Counted from the first letter of the stretch, positions 8,356 to 16,987 are shown. The stretch is DNA of 64,000 nucleotides from RYN-230 sp963711705 (GCA_963711705.1 CAVQFM010000019.1:124001-188000), one strand, 5' to 3'. The notes: a model not told the origin generated them from the letters alone. Program-made: numbers and translations.

Positions 8356-9368
8356 CCGCAGAACTCCCGGCCGTGCTCGCCATCGACGGCGGGAACAGCA
8401 AGACCGACGTGGCGCTGGTGGCCGGGGACGGCTCGCTGCTGGCCAGCGCGCGCGGGCCCGGGGTGCGCACGTTCCCGACACCCGCCGTGCTGGGTGCGAT
8501 CGGCACCGCGATCAGCCTGGCGGCCAGCGACGCGGGGCTGGCCGGCCGGTTCCCGGCCGCCGACCACGCCGTGGCCTGCATGGCCAACGCCGACCTGCCC
8601 GAGGAAGAGGAACGGCTGGCCGGGCTGCTCACCGAGCTGGGCTGGAGCGTGACCACCGAGGTGGCCAACGACACGTTCGCGGTGCTGCGGGCCGGCCTGG
8701 AGTGCCCGGCCGAGCCGCCCTGGGGGGTGGCGGTGACCTGCGGCGCCGGCATCAACTGCCAGGGCATCGCGCCGGACGGGCGGACCACCGGCTTCCTCGC
8801 GCTGGGCGGGATCACCGGCGACTGGGGCGGCGCGCTCGGCCTCGGGCGCGCCGTGCTGTGGTGGGCGATCCGGGCTGAGGACGGCCGCGGGCCGCAGACC
8901 GCGCTGCGGGACGCGATGACCGCGCACTTCGGCGTGCCCGAGGTGCGCGACGTCGCGGTGGCCATCCACCTCGGCAAGATCGACGAGGATGACCTGGCCA
9001 GCCTGACCCCGGTGCTGATGGCCACCGCCGGGCAGGGCGACCAGGTCGCCCAGCGGCTGGTCAGGCGGCTGGCCGAGGAGATCGTCACGATGGCCGGTAC
9101 GGTGCTGGGGCGGCTCGACCTGACCGGGCGGCACGCGCCCGTGGTGCTCGGCGGCGGGGTGCTGGCCGCCCGGGACCCGCTGCTGATCTCCGCGATCACC
9201 GAGCGGCTGGCCGAGCGGGCGCCGCTGGCCGAGCTCAGCGTGACGTCGGTGCCGCCGATCGCGGGCGCCGCCCTGCTCGGCCTGGACCGGGCCGGCCCGG
9301 CGGGCGTGGCCGACCCGGCCGCCGAGCAGCGCCTGCGAGCCGCCTACCTCCCCCGCCCCACTCGCTGA
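8352..9368 (+). CDS. N-acetylglucosamine kinase-like, BadF/BadG ATPase family
   Basis: 338-residue kinase of the BadF/BadG/BcrA/BcrD ATPase family, whose cytosolic sugar members phosphorylate N-acetylglucosamine. Phosphate-binding segments are IDGGNSKTDVAL near the N-terminus, TCGAGINCQG and GGITGDWGGALGLGR in the middle, and VVLGGGVLAA near the end. The start is GTG 8352, overlapping the GH4 stop (GTGA). With the ROK protein it gives the operon two different sugar kinases, which supports an amino-sugar disaccharide substrate. It is the last gene before a strong inverted repeat. Confidence 0.88.
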   Translation: MTAELPAVLAIDGGNSKTDVALVAGDGSLLASARGPGVRTFPTPAVLGAIGTAISLAASDAGLAGRFPAADHAVACMANADLPEEEERLAGLLTELGWSVTTEVANDTFAVLRAGLECPAEPPWGVAVTCGAGINCQGIAPDGRTTGFLALGGITGDWGGALGLGRAVLWWAIRAEDGRGPQTALRDAMTAHFGVPEVRDVAVAIHLGKIDEDDLASLTPVLMATAGQGDQVAQRLVRRLAEEIVTMAGTVLGRLDLTGRHAPVVLGGGVLAARDPLLISAITERLAERAPLAELSVTSVPPIAGAALLGLDRAGPAGVADPAAEQRLRAAYLPRPTR

Positions 9369-9457
9369 TCCCCGCCCCGCCCCCTGCCCCTCCGGCCGCG
9401 CCCTCCCCGGCGCGCCCTCCTCCCTCGGCCCACCCCACACTCGCCCGTCCTTCAGTT

Positions 9458-9507
9458 CGTGATCATGAGATTGGGGTGAATCTATTATCCCCAATCTCAT
9501 GATCACG
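9458..9507. terminator. Perfect 19-bp inverted repeat between convergent genes
   Basis: CGTGATCATGAGATTGGGG (9458-9476), a 12-base AT-rich loop and CCCCAATCTCATGATCACG (9489-9507) pair perfectly. It sits between the end of the sugar operon and the convergent TrmH gene, so it could end both transcripts. There is no T run on either side, and the arms are unusually AT-rich for this DNA. A dispersed repeat of the REP kind is an alternative. Confidence 0.65.
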
Positions 9508-9541
9508 ACTTGTGGGGCTACCCGCCCGGTGACGGCCACCG

Positions 9542-10372
9542 TCATGCGGTGGCGGTGAGGGCGTGGCAGGCGACTGCGGCCGCGGCCACCACGTTGAGCG
9601 AGTCCACGCCGCGGGCCATCGCGGTGGGGCTCATCGGGATGCAGACCGCCTGGTCCGCCTCGTGCATCCAGCGGGCGGACAGCCCGTCCCCCTCGGTGCC
9701 GAGCAGCAGGGCGACCCGCTCACCCGGGCTGGCGGGCGGCAGGGCCGCGCCGATCGGCATCGCGGACTGGTCCGGGGTCAGCGCGAGCAGCCGGAAGCCG
9801 GCCCCGCGCAACTGGGCGAGCCCGCCGTACCAGTCGGTCATCCGGGCGTAGGGCACGGCGAACACCGCGCCCATGGACACCTTGACCGCGCGCCGGTACA
9901 GCGGGTCGGCGCAGCGCGGGGACAGGATGACCGCGTCGGCCCCGAACGCCGCCGCGCACCGGAAGATCGCCCCGACGTTGCCGTGGTCGACCAGGTCTTC
10001 CAGCACCACCGCGCGGCGCGCGGTGGCCAGCACCGTGCCGACGGCGGGCAGTTCGCGGCGGGCCATCGCGGCCAGCGCGCCCCGGTGCACCCGGTAACCG
10101 GTCAGCTCGCGGGCGACCTCGCCGGCCACCACGTAGACCGGGGCGGCGCACTCCTCGGCCAGGCCCGCCAGCCGGCTCACCCGGTCCGCCGTGACCAGCA
10201 TGGACCGGGCGGTGAAGCCGGCCGCCAGCGCCCGGCGGATCACCTTCTCGCCCTCGGCCACGAACAGCCCGTGCCGGGCCTCCCGGCTGATGCGCAGCGC
10301 GGAGTCGGTCAGTGACAGGTAGTCGGCGAGCCGGGGGTCGGCCGGGTCGGTCAGCTCAATGAGGCCAGCCAT
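9542..10372 (-). CDS. TrmH/SpoU family RNA 2'-O-methyltransferase
   Basis: 276-residue SpoU-type (SPOUT) methyltransferase that would 2'-O-methylate a ribose in rRNA or tRNA using SAM. The N-terminal substrate-binding domain contains FVAEGEKVIRRAL. The C-terminal knot domain has DLVDHGNVGAIFRCAAAFG (about residues 121-139), VALLLGTEGDGLS and PMSPTAMARGVDSLNVVAA, the three SpoU motifs. I start at ATG 10372 (MAGLIELTDP); the frame is open to 10537 but the extension is not family-like. It faces the sugar operon across the inverted repeat. Confidence 0.9.
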   Translation of the reverse strand: MAGLIELTDPADPRLADYLSLTDSALRISREARHGLFVAEGEKVIRRALAAGFTARSMLVTADRVSRLAGLAEECAAPVYVVAGEVARELTGYRVHRGALAAMARRELPAVGTVLATARRAVVLEDLVDHGNVGAIFRCAAAFGADAVILSPRCADPLYRRAVKVSMGAVFAVPYARMTDWYGGLAQLRGAGFRLLALTPDQSAMPIGAALPPASPGERVALLLGTEGDGLSARWMHEADQAVCIPMSPTAMARGVDSLNVVAAAAVACHALTATA

Positions 10373-10545
10373 CCTGCCAGTGTGCCCTCCCGCCAGCGGA
10401 TGACCGGCCCTGATCCACCCGGCCGGGGCGGCGGCCGGGCGCATGTTACAAACCTGGCAACCGCCTGACCTGTCCACATGGCCGCGGATAAAGTCGGCAC
10501 GAGGTGGGCGTGGGGGGACCGCGGAACTCGTGATCAAGGAATGTT

Positions 10546-12300
10546 GTGAACACTGGAGTCACCGGGCAGCCCGGGCCTCCCGCCCGTGACCAGCGTGGGC
10601 GGCCGCGCCGGGTCAAGCTGGCCGTCGGGCTGAGCGCGCTGGCGGGCGTGATCGCCGCCACCCTGCTCGTCGCGTTCGGCGCCGAGGCCGTGGTGTCACG
10701 GGCGTCGTGCACCGCGCACCCGGTCGTGGTGAACCTGGCCGCGTCCGACGACATCGCCCCGGCGATCCAGCACGTGGCCAAGTATTTCAACGCCGAGCAC
10801 AACAGCGTCAGCGGGCACTGCGCGGTGGTGCGTGTCACCAGCGAGCAGTCAGCCGCAGCAGCAGCCCAGGTGTCCTCGAATGGCGCGGCGTTCGATGCCT
10901 GGGTGCCGGACTCCACGCTGTGGGTCGATGTCGCCCGCAGTTCACCCGCAGGCGCGCAGGTGGTGCAGCCGGCCGGGCTGAGCGTGGCCCGGTCCCCGCT
11001 CATGATCGTGATGCCCAGGTCGGTGGCGGCCCAGATGCCGGCCTACGGCACCTCGGTGGGCTGGCAGTTCCTGCTCCCGCAGCGGGTGGGTGGCCCGGCC
11101 ACCGGGCTGGACCTGCATGTGCAGTTCCCCGATCCGGCGCGCAGCACGGCCGGGCTGGCCACGCTCATCGAACTGCAGTCGCTGCTCGGCAACGGCACGC
11201 CGGCGCTGGCCGGCTTCGCCGATTTCGTGTTCAACGTGCAGGTCACCCCGGGGACCGGCAGCGAGGCGTCGCTGGCCTCGCTGAGCAGCCTGGCCCGGCC
11301 GCCCCGCGATGAGCGGCCGGTCACCATCGCCTCCGAGCAGGCGGTCGCCCAGTTCGACCGGGCGCACCCGGATCAGCCGCTGTCCGGGCGGTATCCCACC
11401 CAGGGCACCTTCGAGCTCGACTACCCGTACGTGCTGACCACCTCGAACACGATGAAGCTCAGGGCCGCCGAGGCGTTCGAGAACGCGCTGCGGTCCAGCT
11501 ACGCCACCTCCTACGTCCGGTACCTGGGCTTCCGCAACGCTGGTGATGCCGCGCCCAGCTGGATCGGCCAGTACGGGCTGAACACCGGGCAGCCAGCCCT
11601 GAGCGAGGCGCCCCCGCCGGGCCAGGCCCCGACCAGCCTGCAAGCCTGGCAGCGGCTCAGCCTCGGTTCCCGCGACCTGGTGCTGCTGGACGTGTCCGAG
11701 CAGATGGCCACCCCCGTAGCGCCGGGCGGCCCCAGCCTGGAACAGGTGCTCGCCGGGGCGGCCAGCATCGGGCTGGCCCAGTTCCCGGACAGCACGCAGC
11801 TCGGCGACTGGGCGTTCGCCAGCCATCTGGACGGCGACCGCCCCTACAAGGAACTGGTGCCGGTCGGCCCGCTGCCCGCGCCACTCGGGCTGATCACCCG
11901 GCGCCAGCAGGTCGCCAACGTGACCAAGGCCGGCCAGCCGGTGGCCGGCGCGCCGGCCGCGCTGTACGGCACGATCCTGGCCGCGTTCAAGCAGATGAGC
12001 GCCACCTACCAGCCGAGGTACAACAACGCGGTGCTGGTGCTGACCGCGGGCGTGGAGAACGCGCCCGGGGACATTTCCGCGCCGGCGCTGGTCAAGCAGT
12101 TGCGGACGCTGTACAACCCGCGCAAGCGGGTCGAGATCATCCCGATCATGTTCGGCAAATCGGGTAACTTCGGCGCGCTGCAGCAGATCGCCAATGCCAC
12201 CGGCGGCCAGGCGTACCAGGTCACCAGCCCGTCCCAGATCAACAAGGTGTTCTTCAGCGCGATCGCGCGGCGGCTGTGCTCGCCGAACTGCGGGACGTGA
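10546..12300 (+). CDS. Membrane-anchored substrate-binding plus VWA domain protein
   Basis: 584-residue protein with a cytoplasmic Arg/Pro-rich N-terminus, one membrane helix (about 25-45) and an extracytoplasmic part. Residues about 55-350 resemble a periplasmic solute-binding fold (HPVVVNLAASDDIAPAIQHV near its start). Residues about 375-575 resemble a von Willebrand factor A domain (LVLLDVSEQMATPV, then VLVLTAGVENAPGD). The first MIDAS motif reads DVSEQM rather than DxSxS, so metal-dependent binding may be weakened. The function is unknown; such proteins are thought to work in surface adhesion or complex assembly. GTG 10546 is preceded by AAGGA; the nearby ATG 10541 stops after two codons. 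Confidence 0.8.
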   Translation: MNTGVTGQPGPPARDQRGRPRRVKLAVGLSALAGVIAATLLVAFGAEAVVSRASCTAHPVVVNLAASDDIAPAIQHVAKYFNAEHNSVSGHCAVVRVTSEQSAAAAAQVSSNGAAFDAWVPDSTLWVDVARSSPAGAQVVQPAGLSVARSPLMIVMPRSVAAQMPAYGTSVGWQFLLPQRVGGPATGLDLHVQFPDPARSTAGLATLIELQSLLGNGTPALAGFADFVFNVQVTPGTGSEASLASLSSLARPPRDERPVTIASEQAVAQFDRAHPDQPLSGRYPTQGTFELDYPYVLTTSNTMKLRAAEAFENALRSSYATSYVRYLGFRNAGDAAPSWIGQYGLNTGQPALSEAPPPGQAPTSLQAWQRLSLGSRDLVLLDVSEQMATPVAPGGPSLEQVLAGAASIGLAQFPDSTQLGDWAFASHLDGDRPYKELVPVGPLPAPLGLITRRQQVANVTKAGQPVAGAPAALYGTILAAFKQMSATYQPRYNNAVLVLTAGVENAPGDISAPALVKQLRTLYNPRKRVEIIPIMFGKSGNFGALQQIANATGGQAYQVTSPSQINKVFFSAIARRLCSPNCGT

Positions 12301-12416
12301 CCGTCGGCCCGGCCTGGATTGCCTCTCTGACCAGGTCAAAGTCCATGGCGCGAGGGGCCAGAAAAATTCTTACGGACTTATGACAACCGGCCTGGCGCGC
12401 CGGGCGTCTTTCTTGT

Positions 12417-12447
12417 GAGGCCCGACGAGAGCGGGGCGTCGGGCCTC
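12417..12447 (+). terminator. Hairpin 1 with AGAGCGGGG loop
   Basis: GAGGCCCGACG (12417-12427) pairs perfectly with CGTCGGGCCTC (12437-12447) around the loop AGAGCGGGG. It is downstream of the VWA gene and has no clear T run. The same loop recurs in the next hairpin with a different stem. Confidence 0.6.
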
Positions 12448-12498
12448 ATAGATTTCCCGGCGGGACCTGGTTTCGGGTCACTGGCCGGGACGAGACTT

Positions 12499-12539
12499 GA
12501 GGTCCGGCAAGAGCGGGGTGCCGGGCCTCAACTCTTTTT
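12499..12539 (+). terminator. Hairpin 2 with the same loop, followed by a T run
   Basis: GAGGTCCGGCA (12499-12509) pairs with TGCCGGGCCTC (12519-12529), including one G-T pair, around the identical loop AGAGCGGGG. It is followed by AACTCTTTTTC, a typical intrinsic-terminator tail. The stem differs from hairpin 1 by compensating changes (ACG/CGT to GCA/TGC), so structure is conserved rather than sequence. Confidence 0.75.
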
Positions 12540-12617
12540 CTGGCCGGGTTACCCGGGCCTGGCCCGGGTTGGCCGGGCCCGGGGGGTCGGCCGGGCCCCG
12601 GGTCGGCCGGGCCCGGG

Positions 12618-13685
12618 TCAGCTGGCCGAGTCGAGCAGGCGGTGGGCGCGCTGGATCAGCGCTGGCACGCCCTGGCCCTCCCGCTCGAACCCCTCCCCCA
12701 CGGTCTGGTGCTGCAGGAACCGGGCGTGGATGCCCTCCAGCACCACGGCGAGCTTGAAGCAGCCGAAGGCCATGTAGTAGCCGAGCCCGGACACGTCCCG
12801 CCCGGTGGCCGCGGCGTACCGGTCCGCGATCTGGGCCCGGCTCAGGAATCCCGGGCTGGCGGTGATCATCGCGGCCACGCTCAGCTCGGCCGAGTCACCG
12901 TCGCCCGGCTCGGCCCAGTAGACGAGGGCCAGGCCCAGGTCGGCCAGTGGATCGCCCAGGGTGGACATCTCCCAGTCCAGAACGGCCGCGACCGCGGGGC
13001 GTGCGCCCAGGGTGACCAGCATGTTGTCCAGCCGGTAGTCGCCGTGCACCAGCGTCCCGTCCGCGGAGCCGGCGGGCAGGCCGGCCGCCAGCCGCTGGAC
13101 GAGCTCCGGGTAGCCCGGCATCTCCCGGGTGGCGGACAGCTCCCACTGCCGCTGCCACCGGGCCAGCTGCCGCTCCAGGTAGCCCGCGGGCCGGCCGAAC
13201 CCGGTCAGGCCGACCGCGGCCAGGTCCACGCCGTGGATCGCGGCCAGCATGTCCGCGAAGCGCTCGGACAGCTGACCGGCCTGGTCCGGGGTGACCCGCT
13301 GGCCGTCCTCCTCGGTGCGCAGCACCTCCCCGGGCACATGCCGCATCACGTAGAACGGCGCGCCGATGACGTCCGGGTCGGCGCACAGGACGACCGGCCG
13401 GGGAACCGGGATGGCGGTCCCGTCCAGCGCGCTGAGCACCCGGTACTCCCGCCCCATGTCGTGGGCGGTGGGCAGCACGTGGCCGAGCGGCGGCCGCCGC
13501 AGCACCAGCAGCGGGGCGTCCGGGCCGGCCACCGGCCGCGGGTCCACCAGGTAGGTCAGGTTGGACCGGCCGCCCGCGATCAGCCGCACCCCGGGTGGGG
13601 CGCTGGACGGCAGGATGCCCTGGCTGGCCAGCCACGCCCCCAGCCGCGGGATGTCCTCGACTCCCGGGACGCTGTCCTCGGCCAT
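12618..13685 (-). CDS. Phosphotransferase family protein (aminoglycoside phosphotransferase-like)
   Basis: 355-residue kinase-fold protein of the APH/choline kinase superfamily. The catalytic loop is LVHGDYRLDNMLV (about residues 221-233) and the metal-binding motif is VLDWEMSTLGDPLADLG. A nucleotide-binding N-lobe is seen at GGRSNLTYLVD. This size and the GDPLADLG motif match the proteins often found beside acyl-CoA dehydrogenases in actinobacteria, but no such gene is adjacent here. The substrate is unknown and there is no particular reason to expect antibiotic resistance. The start is ATG 13685. Confidence 0.85.
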   Translation of the reverse strand: MAEDSVPGVEDIPRLGAWLASQGILPSSAPPGVRLIAGGRSNLTYLVDPRPVAGPDAPLLVLRRPPLGHVLPTAHDMGREYRVLSALDGTAIPVPRPVVLCADPDVIGAPFYVMRHVPGEVLRTEEDGQRVTPDQAGQLSERFADMLAAIHGVDLAAVGLTGFGRPAGYLERQLARWQRQWELSATREMPGYPELVQRLAAGLPAGSADGTLVHGDYRLDNMLVTLGARPAVAAVLDWEMSTLGDPLADLGLALVYWAEPGDGDSAELSVAAMITASPGFLSRAQIADRYAAATGRDVSGLGYYMAFGCFKLAVVLEGIHARFLQHQTVGEGFEREGQGVPALIQRAHRLLDSAS

Positions 13686-13733
13686 GGCTCTTACTCCTGT
13701 CCCGCACGCCCGGCGCGCCTGTGCGCTGCCACG

Positions 13734-15234
13734 CTAGCGCGCCCCGGTGGCGGCGGCGCCAGCCGGCGAGTGCCCGCCCGGCAGCCCGGCCAGAATCCCG
13801 GCGATGACCTCGCAACCGCGCCTGACCATGGCCAGGTCGGCCGCGCCGTAGCCGAGCACCAGCCCACTCGCGGTGGCCGGCCCGGTGAAGTACCCGGCCA
13901 GGGTGACCACGTCCACGCCGCGCGACTGGGCGGCCGCGGCCACCTCATCGGCCACGCCGCCGGGCAGCTCCAGGATCATGTGCATGCCCGCGGTATCCCC
14001 GGTCAGCCGGGCGGGCCCCGGCTGACCACCCGTCAGGGCCGGGCCGAGGATCTCCGCCATGGCCGCGCGGCGGCGGGCGTACTCGTGCCGCATCCGCCGT
14101 ACATGCCGCTCCAGATACCCGCTGGCCAGCAGCTCGGTCACGGCGTGCTGCACCGGCTCGGGAACGCGCATGCCGAGGGCGGCCCCGGTCTCGGCCAGCA
14201 GCGCGGTCAGGTCGGGCCGGGCCACCAGCCAGCCCGCGCCGAGCGTGGGGGTCAGCGCCTTGCTGGTGGTGCCGAGATAGATAACCACCTCGGGGTCGAG
14301 ACCGAACAGGGTGGGCAGCGGCGCGACGTCGTAGCGGAACTCGCCGTCGTAGTCGTCTTCCAGGATGAGCGCGCCGGTGGCGCGCGCCCAGGCGACGAGC
14401 GCCTGGCGGCGCGGTACCGGCAGGCGGCCGCCGAGCGGGTACTGGTGCGCGGGCGTGGAGTACACGAGGCGGAGACCGGCGGGCAGTTCGTCCACCACCA
14501 GGCCGGCCTCATCCACCCGGCACGGCACGATGTCCACGCCATGCGCGGCGAACACCAGCCGGGCGGCCCGGTACCCGGGCTCTTCCACGCCAACCCGGTC
14601 ACCCGGGCGCAGCAGGCCCAGGGCGATCAGGCCGAGCGCGGCCGACACGCCGCGGGTGATCAGCACCTGGCTCGCGGCACAGCGCAGGCCCCGGCCGCGG
14701 CGCAGGTAGCCGGCCACGGCGTGGCGCAATGCGGGCCGCCCATAAGGGTCCGGCCACTCGGCGGGCGGCTGGGCCCCGGCGTGCCGCCAGGCCCGGCGCC
14801 AGGCGGCCGGGTCGATGCCGGCCCGCCAGGGGATGCCCGGCCGGAGATTGGCCCGTGGCGGCCCACTGGCCGGCCCACCCGCGCAGCGGCCCCGGGCCGC
14901 CCAGCGCGGTGGCGAGTGGCTGGGTGACCGGCGGGGCCGCCTGGCCAGCGGCCGGGTGGCCCGGGGCGCCCTCGGCCACGTAGGTCCCCGAGCCAGGCCG
15001 GCCCTCCAGCCATCCCTCGGCGAACAGCTGTAGGTAGGCGGTCGTCACCACGGTCCGGCTCACCCCGAGGGAAGCGGCCAGGGCCCGGCTGGACGGCAGC
15101 CGCTCCCCCGCGGCCAGCCGGCCGTCGGCCAGCGCCGCGCGCAGCTGCCCGGAGATCTGCCCGGCGAGCGGCAGTGCTCCGTCCCGTTCGGCGGCCACCG
15201 GCAGCTCGACCGGCGTCCGGCTGAAAGTGGTCAT
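13734..15234 (-). CDS. MocR family PLP-dependent transcriptional regulator (frameshifted)
   Basis: The protein fuses a GntR-type winged helix to an aminotransferase-fold domain. The N-terminal half starts at ATG 15234 (MTTFSRTPVELPV) with the HTH segment LPSSRALAASLGVSRTVV and YLQLFAEGWLEGRPGSGTYV. The C-terminal half is in another phase from about 14850 downward, with ANLRPGIPWRAG, SQVLITRGVSAAL, the PLP-site region EDDYDGEF and the Schiff-base lysine in GTTSKALTP. A one-base shift between about 14845 and 14990 separates them. MocR proteins use PLP as effector and commonly control vitamin B6 or amino-acid genes; the divergent PNPOx-like neighbour fits. Either a sequencing indel or a true null allele is possible. 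Confidence 0.85.
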
Positions 15235-15248
15235 TAATTCTTCCGCCA

Positions 15249-15274
15249 AAGTGGCTACAGTCAACAGTCCACTT
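15249..15274. promoter_or_regulatory. Inverted repeat in the mocR/PNPOx divergent promoter
   Basis: AAGTGG (15249-15254) and CCACTT (15269-15274) are mirrored across 14 bases in the 60-bp gap between divergent starts. TACGGT at 15281-15286 could be the -10 of the plus-strand gene, which would give a nearly leaderless mRNA. The position suits autoregulation and control of the PNPOx-like gene by the MocR protein. Confidence 0.5.
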
Positions 15275-15294
15275 CCTCGGTACGGTAGACCATC

Positions 15295-15981
15295 ATGAGC
15301 ATCGACGACACCCTGACCGCGCCAGATGGCCTGTCCACCACCTCCCGCACCGCCCTGCACCGGCACAAGGAACGGGGCCGGGCCGACCGCGGCGACCTGT
15401 ACGAGGTGCTGGACAGCGGGCTGATCTGCCACCTCGGTGTGGTCATCAACGGCACCCCGGTGGTGCTGCCCACGGCGTACGGGCGCCACGGCGATGTGCT
15501 CTACCTGCACGGATCGTCCGGCAACCAGAGCCTGCGGGCCGCCGACGGCCACCAGGTCTGCGTGACCGTGACCCACCTGGACGGCATCGTCTGCGCCCGG
15601 GCCGTGTTCAGCCATTCGATGAACTACCGCAGTGCGGTGATCTTCGGGACCGCGCGGCTGGTCACCGACGACGAGGACCGGCTGGACGGCCTGCGGGTCA
15701 TCACCGAGCAGCTGATCCCGGGCCGCTGGGCGGCCGCCCGGCACCCGACGCGCAAGGAGATGGCGGCCACCGCGGTGCTGGCCGTGCCGCTCACCGAAGC
15801 CTCGGTGAAGATCCGGACCGGGCCGCCCGCTGACGATCCCGAGGACCTCGACCTGGCGGTGTGGGCCGGGGTGCTGCCCGCCACGCTCACCTTCGGCGAG
15901 CAGCAGCCCGACCCGGCGCTGCCCCCGGGCACCGCCGTGCCGGAGCACATCCGCGCCCTGGCCGGCCGGGCCCGCGGCTGA
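15295..15981 (+). CDS. Pyridoxamine 5'-phosphate oxidase family protein
   Basis: 228-residue FMN-binding split-barrel protein. The family includes pyridoxine phosphate oxidases, nitroreductases and heme or F420-binding proteins. Typical segments are HRHKERGRADRGDLYEVLD, the core strand HLGVVINGTPVVLPTAYGR and LYLHGSSGNQSLRAA. The long C-terminal part (AATAVLAVPLTEASVKIRTG) matches the group found beside MocR regulators in actinomycetes. It is divergent from the MocR gene, and a role in B6 vitamer handling is inferred from that pairing. It is not canonical PdxH. Confidence 0.88.
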   Translation: MSIDDTLTAPDGLSTTSRTALHRHKERGRADRGDLYEVLDSGLICHLGVVINGTPVVLPTAYGRHGDVLYLHGSSGNQSLRAADGHQVCVTVTHLDGIVCARAVFSHSMNYRSAVIFGTARLVTDDEDRLDGLRVITEQLIPGRWAAARHPTRKEMAATAVLAVPLTEASVKIRTGPPADDPEDLDLAVWAGVLPATLTFGEQQPDPALPPGTAVPEHIRALAGRARG

Positions 15982-16036
15982 CGATGCAGGTGGGGACCTG
16001 GGCAAGGAAGCTTCGCCGAGGCTCTAGTCTTGGGGG

Positions 16037-16681
16037 ATGACTGACCGGCTCGTCTGGATCGACTGTGAGATGACCGGGCTTGACCTGGCCCGTGATGCCC
16101 TTATCGAGATCGCCTGCCTGGTGACCGACGGCAATCTGACCGTGCTGGACGACGGCGTCAACCTGGTGATCAAGCCTCCGGCGGAGGCCGTGGACCAGAT
16201 GGTGCCCGTCGTCCGCGAGATGCACACCACCTCGGGCCTGATCCACGAGCTGGCCGCCGGGGTGACCCTGGCCGAGGCCCAGGAGCAGGTACTGCGCTAC
16301 GTGCGCAGCCACATCCCGGACGCCCGCAAGGTGCCGCTGTGCGGCAACTCCATCGCGACCGACCGGGCCTTCCTGGCCCGCGACATGCCCGAGCTCGACG
16401 CCTTCCTGCACTACCGGATGGTCAACGTGTCCAGCATCAAGGAGCTCGCCCGCCGGTGGTACCCGCGGGCGTACTTCGCCAGCCCGCCGAAGCACGGCGG
16501 GCACCGGGCGCTGGCCGACATCCGGGAAAGCATCCAGGAGCTCCGGTACTACCGGGAGGCGATCTTCGTCCCGCAGCCCGGGCCGGATTCGGCCACCGCG
16601 CGGGAGATCGCGAGCCGTTACAGCATCGCCCAGGCGGGCACCGCTCACCCGGATGGGAAAGCCGGGACAGTCCCGCAGTAG
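16037..16681 (+). CDS. orn: Oligoribonuclease
   Basis: 214-residue DEDDh 3'-5' exonuclease that degrades di- to pentanucleotides, finishing mRNA turnover and pGpG removal. Catalytic acids are in VWIDCEMTGLD (Asp and Glu), NSIATDRAFL (Asp), and HGGHRALADIRESI (general-base His and last Asp). The length is near that of other Orn proteins (about 180-200), with a short extra C-terminal tail. The ATG is preceded by GGGGG. The gene lies just before tRNA-His, an arrangement seen in other actinomycetes. Confidence 0.97.
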   Translation: MTDRLVWIDCEMTGLDLARDALIEIACLVTDGNLTVLDDGVNLVIKPPAEAVDQMVPVVREMHTTSGLIHELAAGVTLAEAQEQVLRYVRSHIPDARKVPLCGNSIATDRAFLARDMPELDAFLHYRMVNVSSIKELARRWYPRAYFASPPKHGGHRALADIRESIQELRYYREAIFVPQPGPDSATAREIASRYSIAQAGTAHPDGKAGTVPQ

Positions 16682-16799
16682 CCGGTCTTCCGGGGCCGGA
16701 CACGCGATAGTTGCCTGCCACGAACCAATTGCCGGTGGGCCGGGATATCCGGTACGGACTGGTCCTTGGCCCCGCTATGCTTCATGCAGCCGGCCCATG

Positions 16800-16876
16800 G
16801 TGGGCGTAGCTCAGTTGGTTAGAGCACCAGGTTGTGGTCCTGGGGGCCGGGGGTTCGAGTCCCCTCGCCCACCCCA
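16800..16876 (+). tRNA. tRNA-His (GTG)
   Basis: A full cloverleaf is present: acceptor GTGGGCG with CGCCCAC, D-arm with AGCTCAGTTGGTTAGAGC, anticodon stem CCAGG/CCTGG enclosing anticodon GTG at 16834-16836, and T-loop TTCGAGT. Residue 73 is C and CCA is encoded at 16874-16876. A G at 16799 can be the extra G-1 pairing with C73, the identity element of tRNA-His. Confidence 0.96.
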
Positions 16877-16891
16877 CTGAAGTAGCAGGCT

Positions 16892-16920
16892 ATGGGGCCG
16901 GTCCAGGTGACCGGCCCCAT
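16892..16920 (+). terminator. Hairpin after tRNA-His
   Basis: ATGGGGCCGGTC (16892-16903) and GACCGGCCCCAT (16909-16920) are perfect 12-bp arms around a 5-base loop, 15 bases after the tRNA. There is no T run. It probably ends tRNA transcription, and it argues against starting the next gene at the ATG in its left arm. Confidence 0.65.
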
Positions 16921-16987
16921 GACATGCCCGGGCCGGACGGGCCGGCGGCGTCTTCTGAAATCCCGGGAGCGGATCAGGGGGTTGGTC

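Larger units (their letters stand above)
12301..12617. other. Gene-free 317 bp with hairpins and GC-rich repeats
   Basis: No coding frame is convincing here. The segment holds two hairpins (listed separately) and, at about 12566-12620, three near-copies of a GGTCGGCCGGGCCC unit just after the phosphotransferase stop. It separates two convergent genes, so terminators are expected. Confidence 0.6.

Noticed and set aside
10373..10537. N-terminal extension of the TrmH-type gene
   Set aside because: The frame is open, but the added residues are not like the family, and ATG 10372 begins the conserved sequence.
12618..13685. Aminoglycoside-resistance gene
   Set aside because: The fold is APH-like, but this subfamily is a general metabolic phosphotransferase group and no resistance context is present.
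12642..14927. Plus-strand open frame of 761 codons opposite the phosphotransferase and MocR genes
   Set aside because: It is the high-GC shadow of two real minus-strand genes, with a Gly/Arg/Gln/His-rich composition and no domain.
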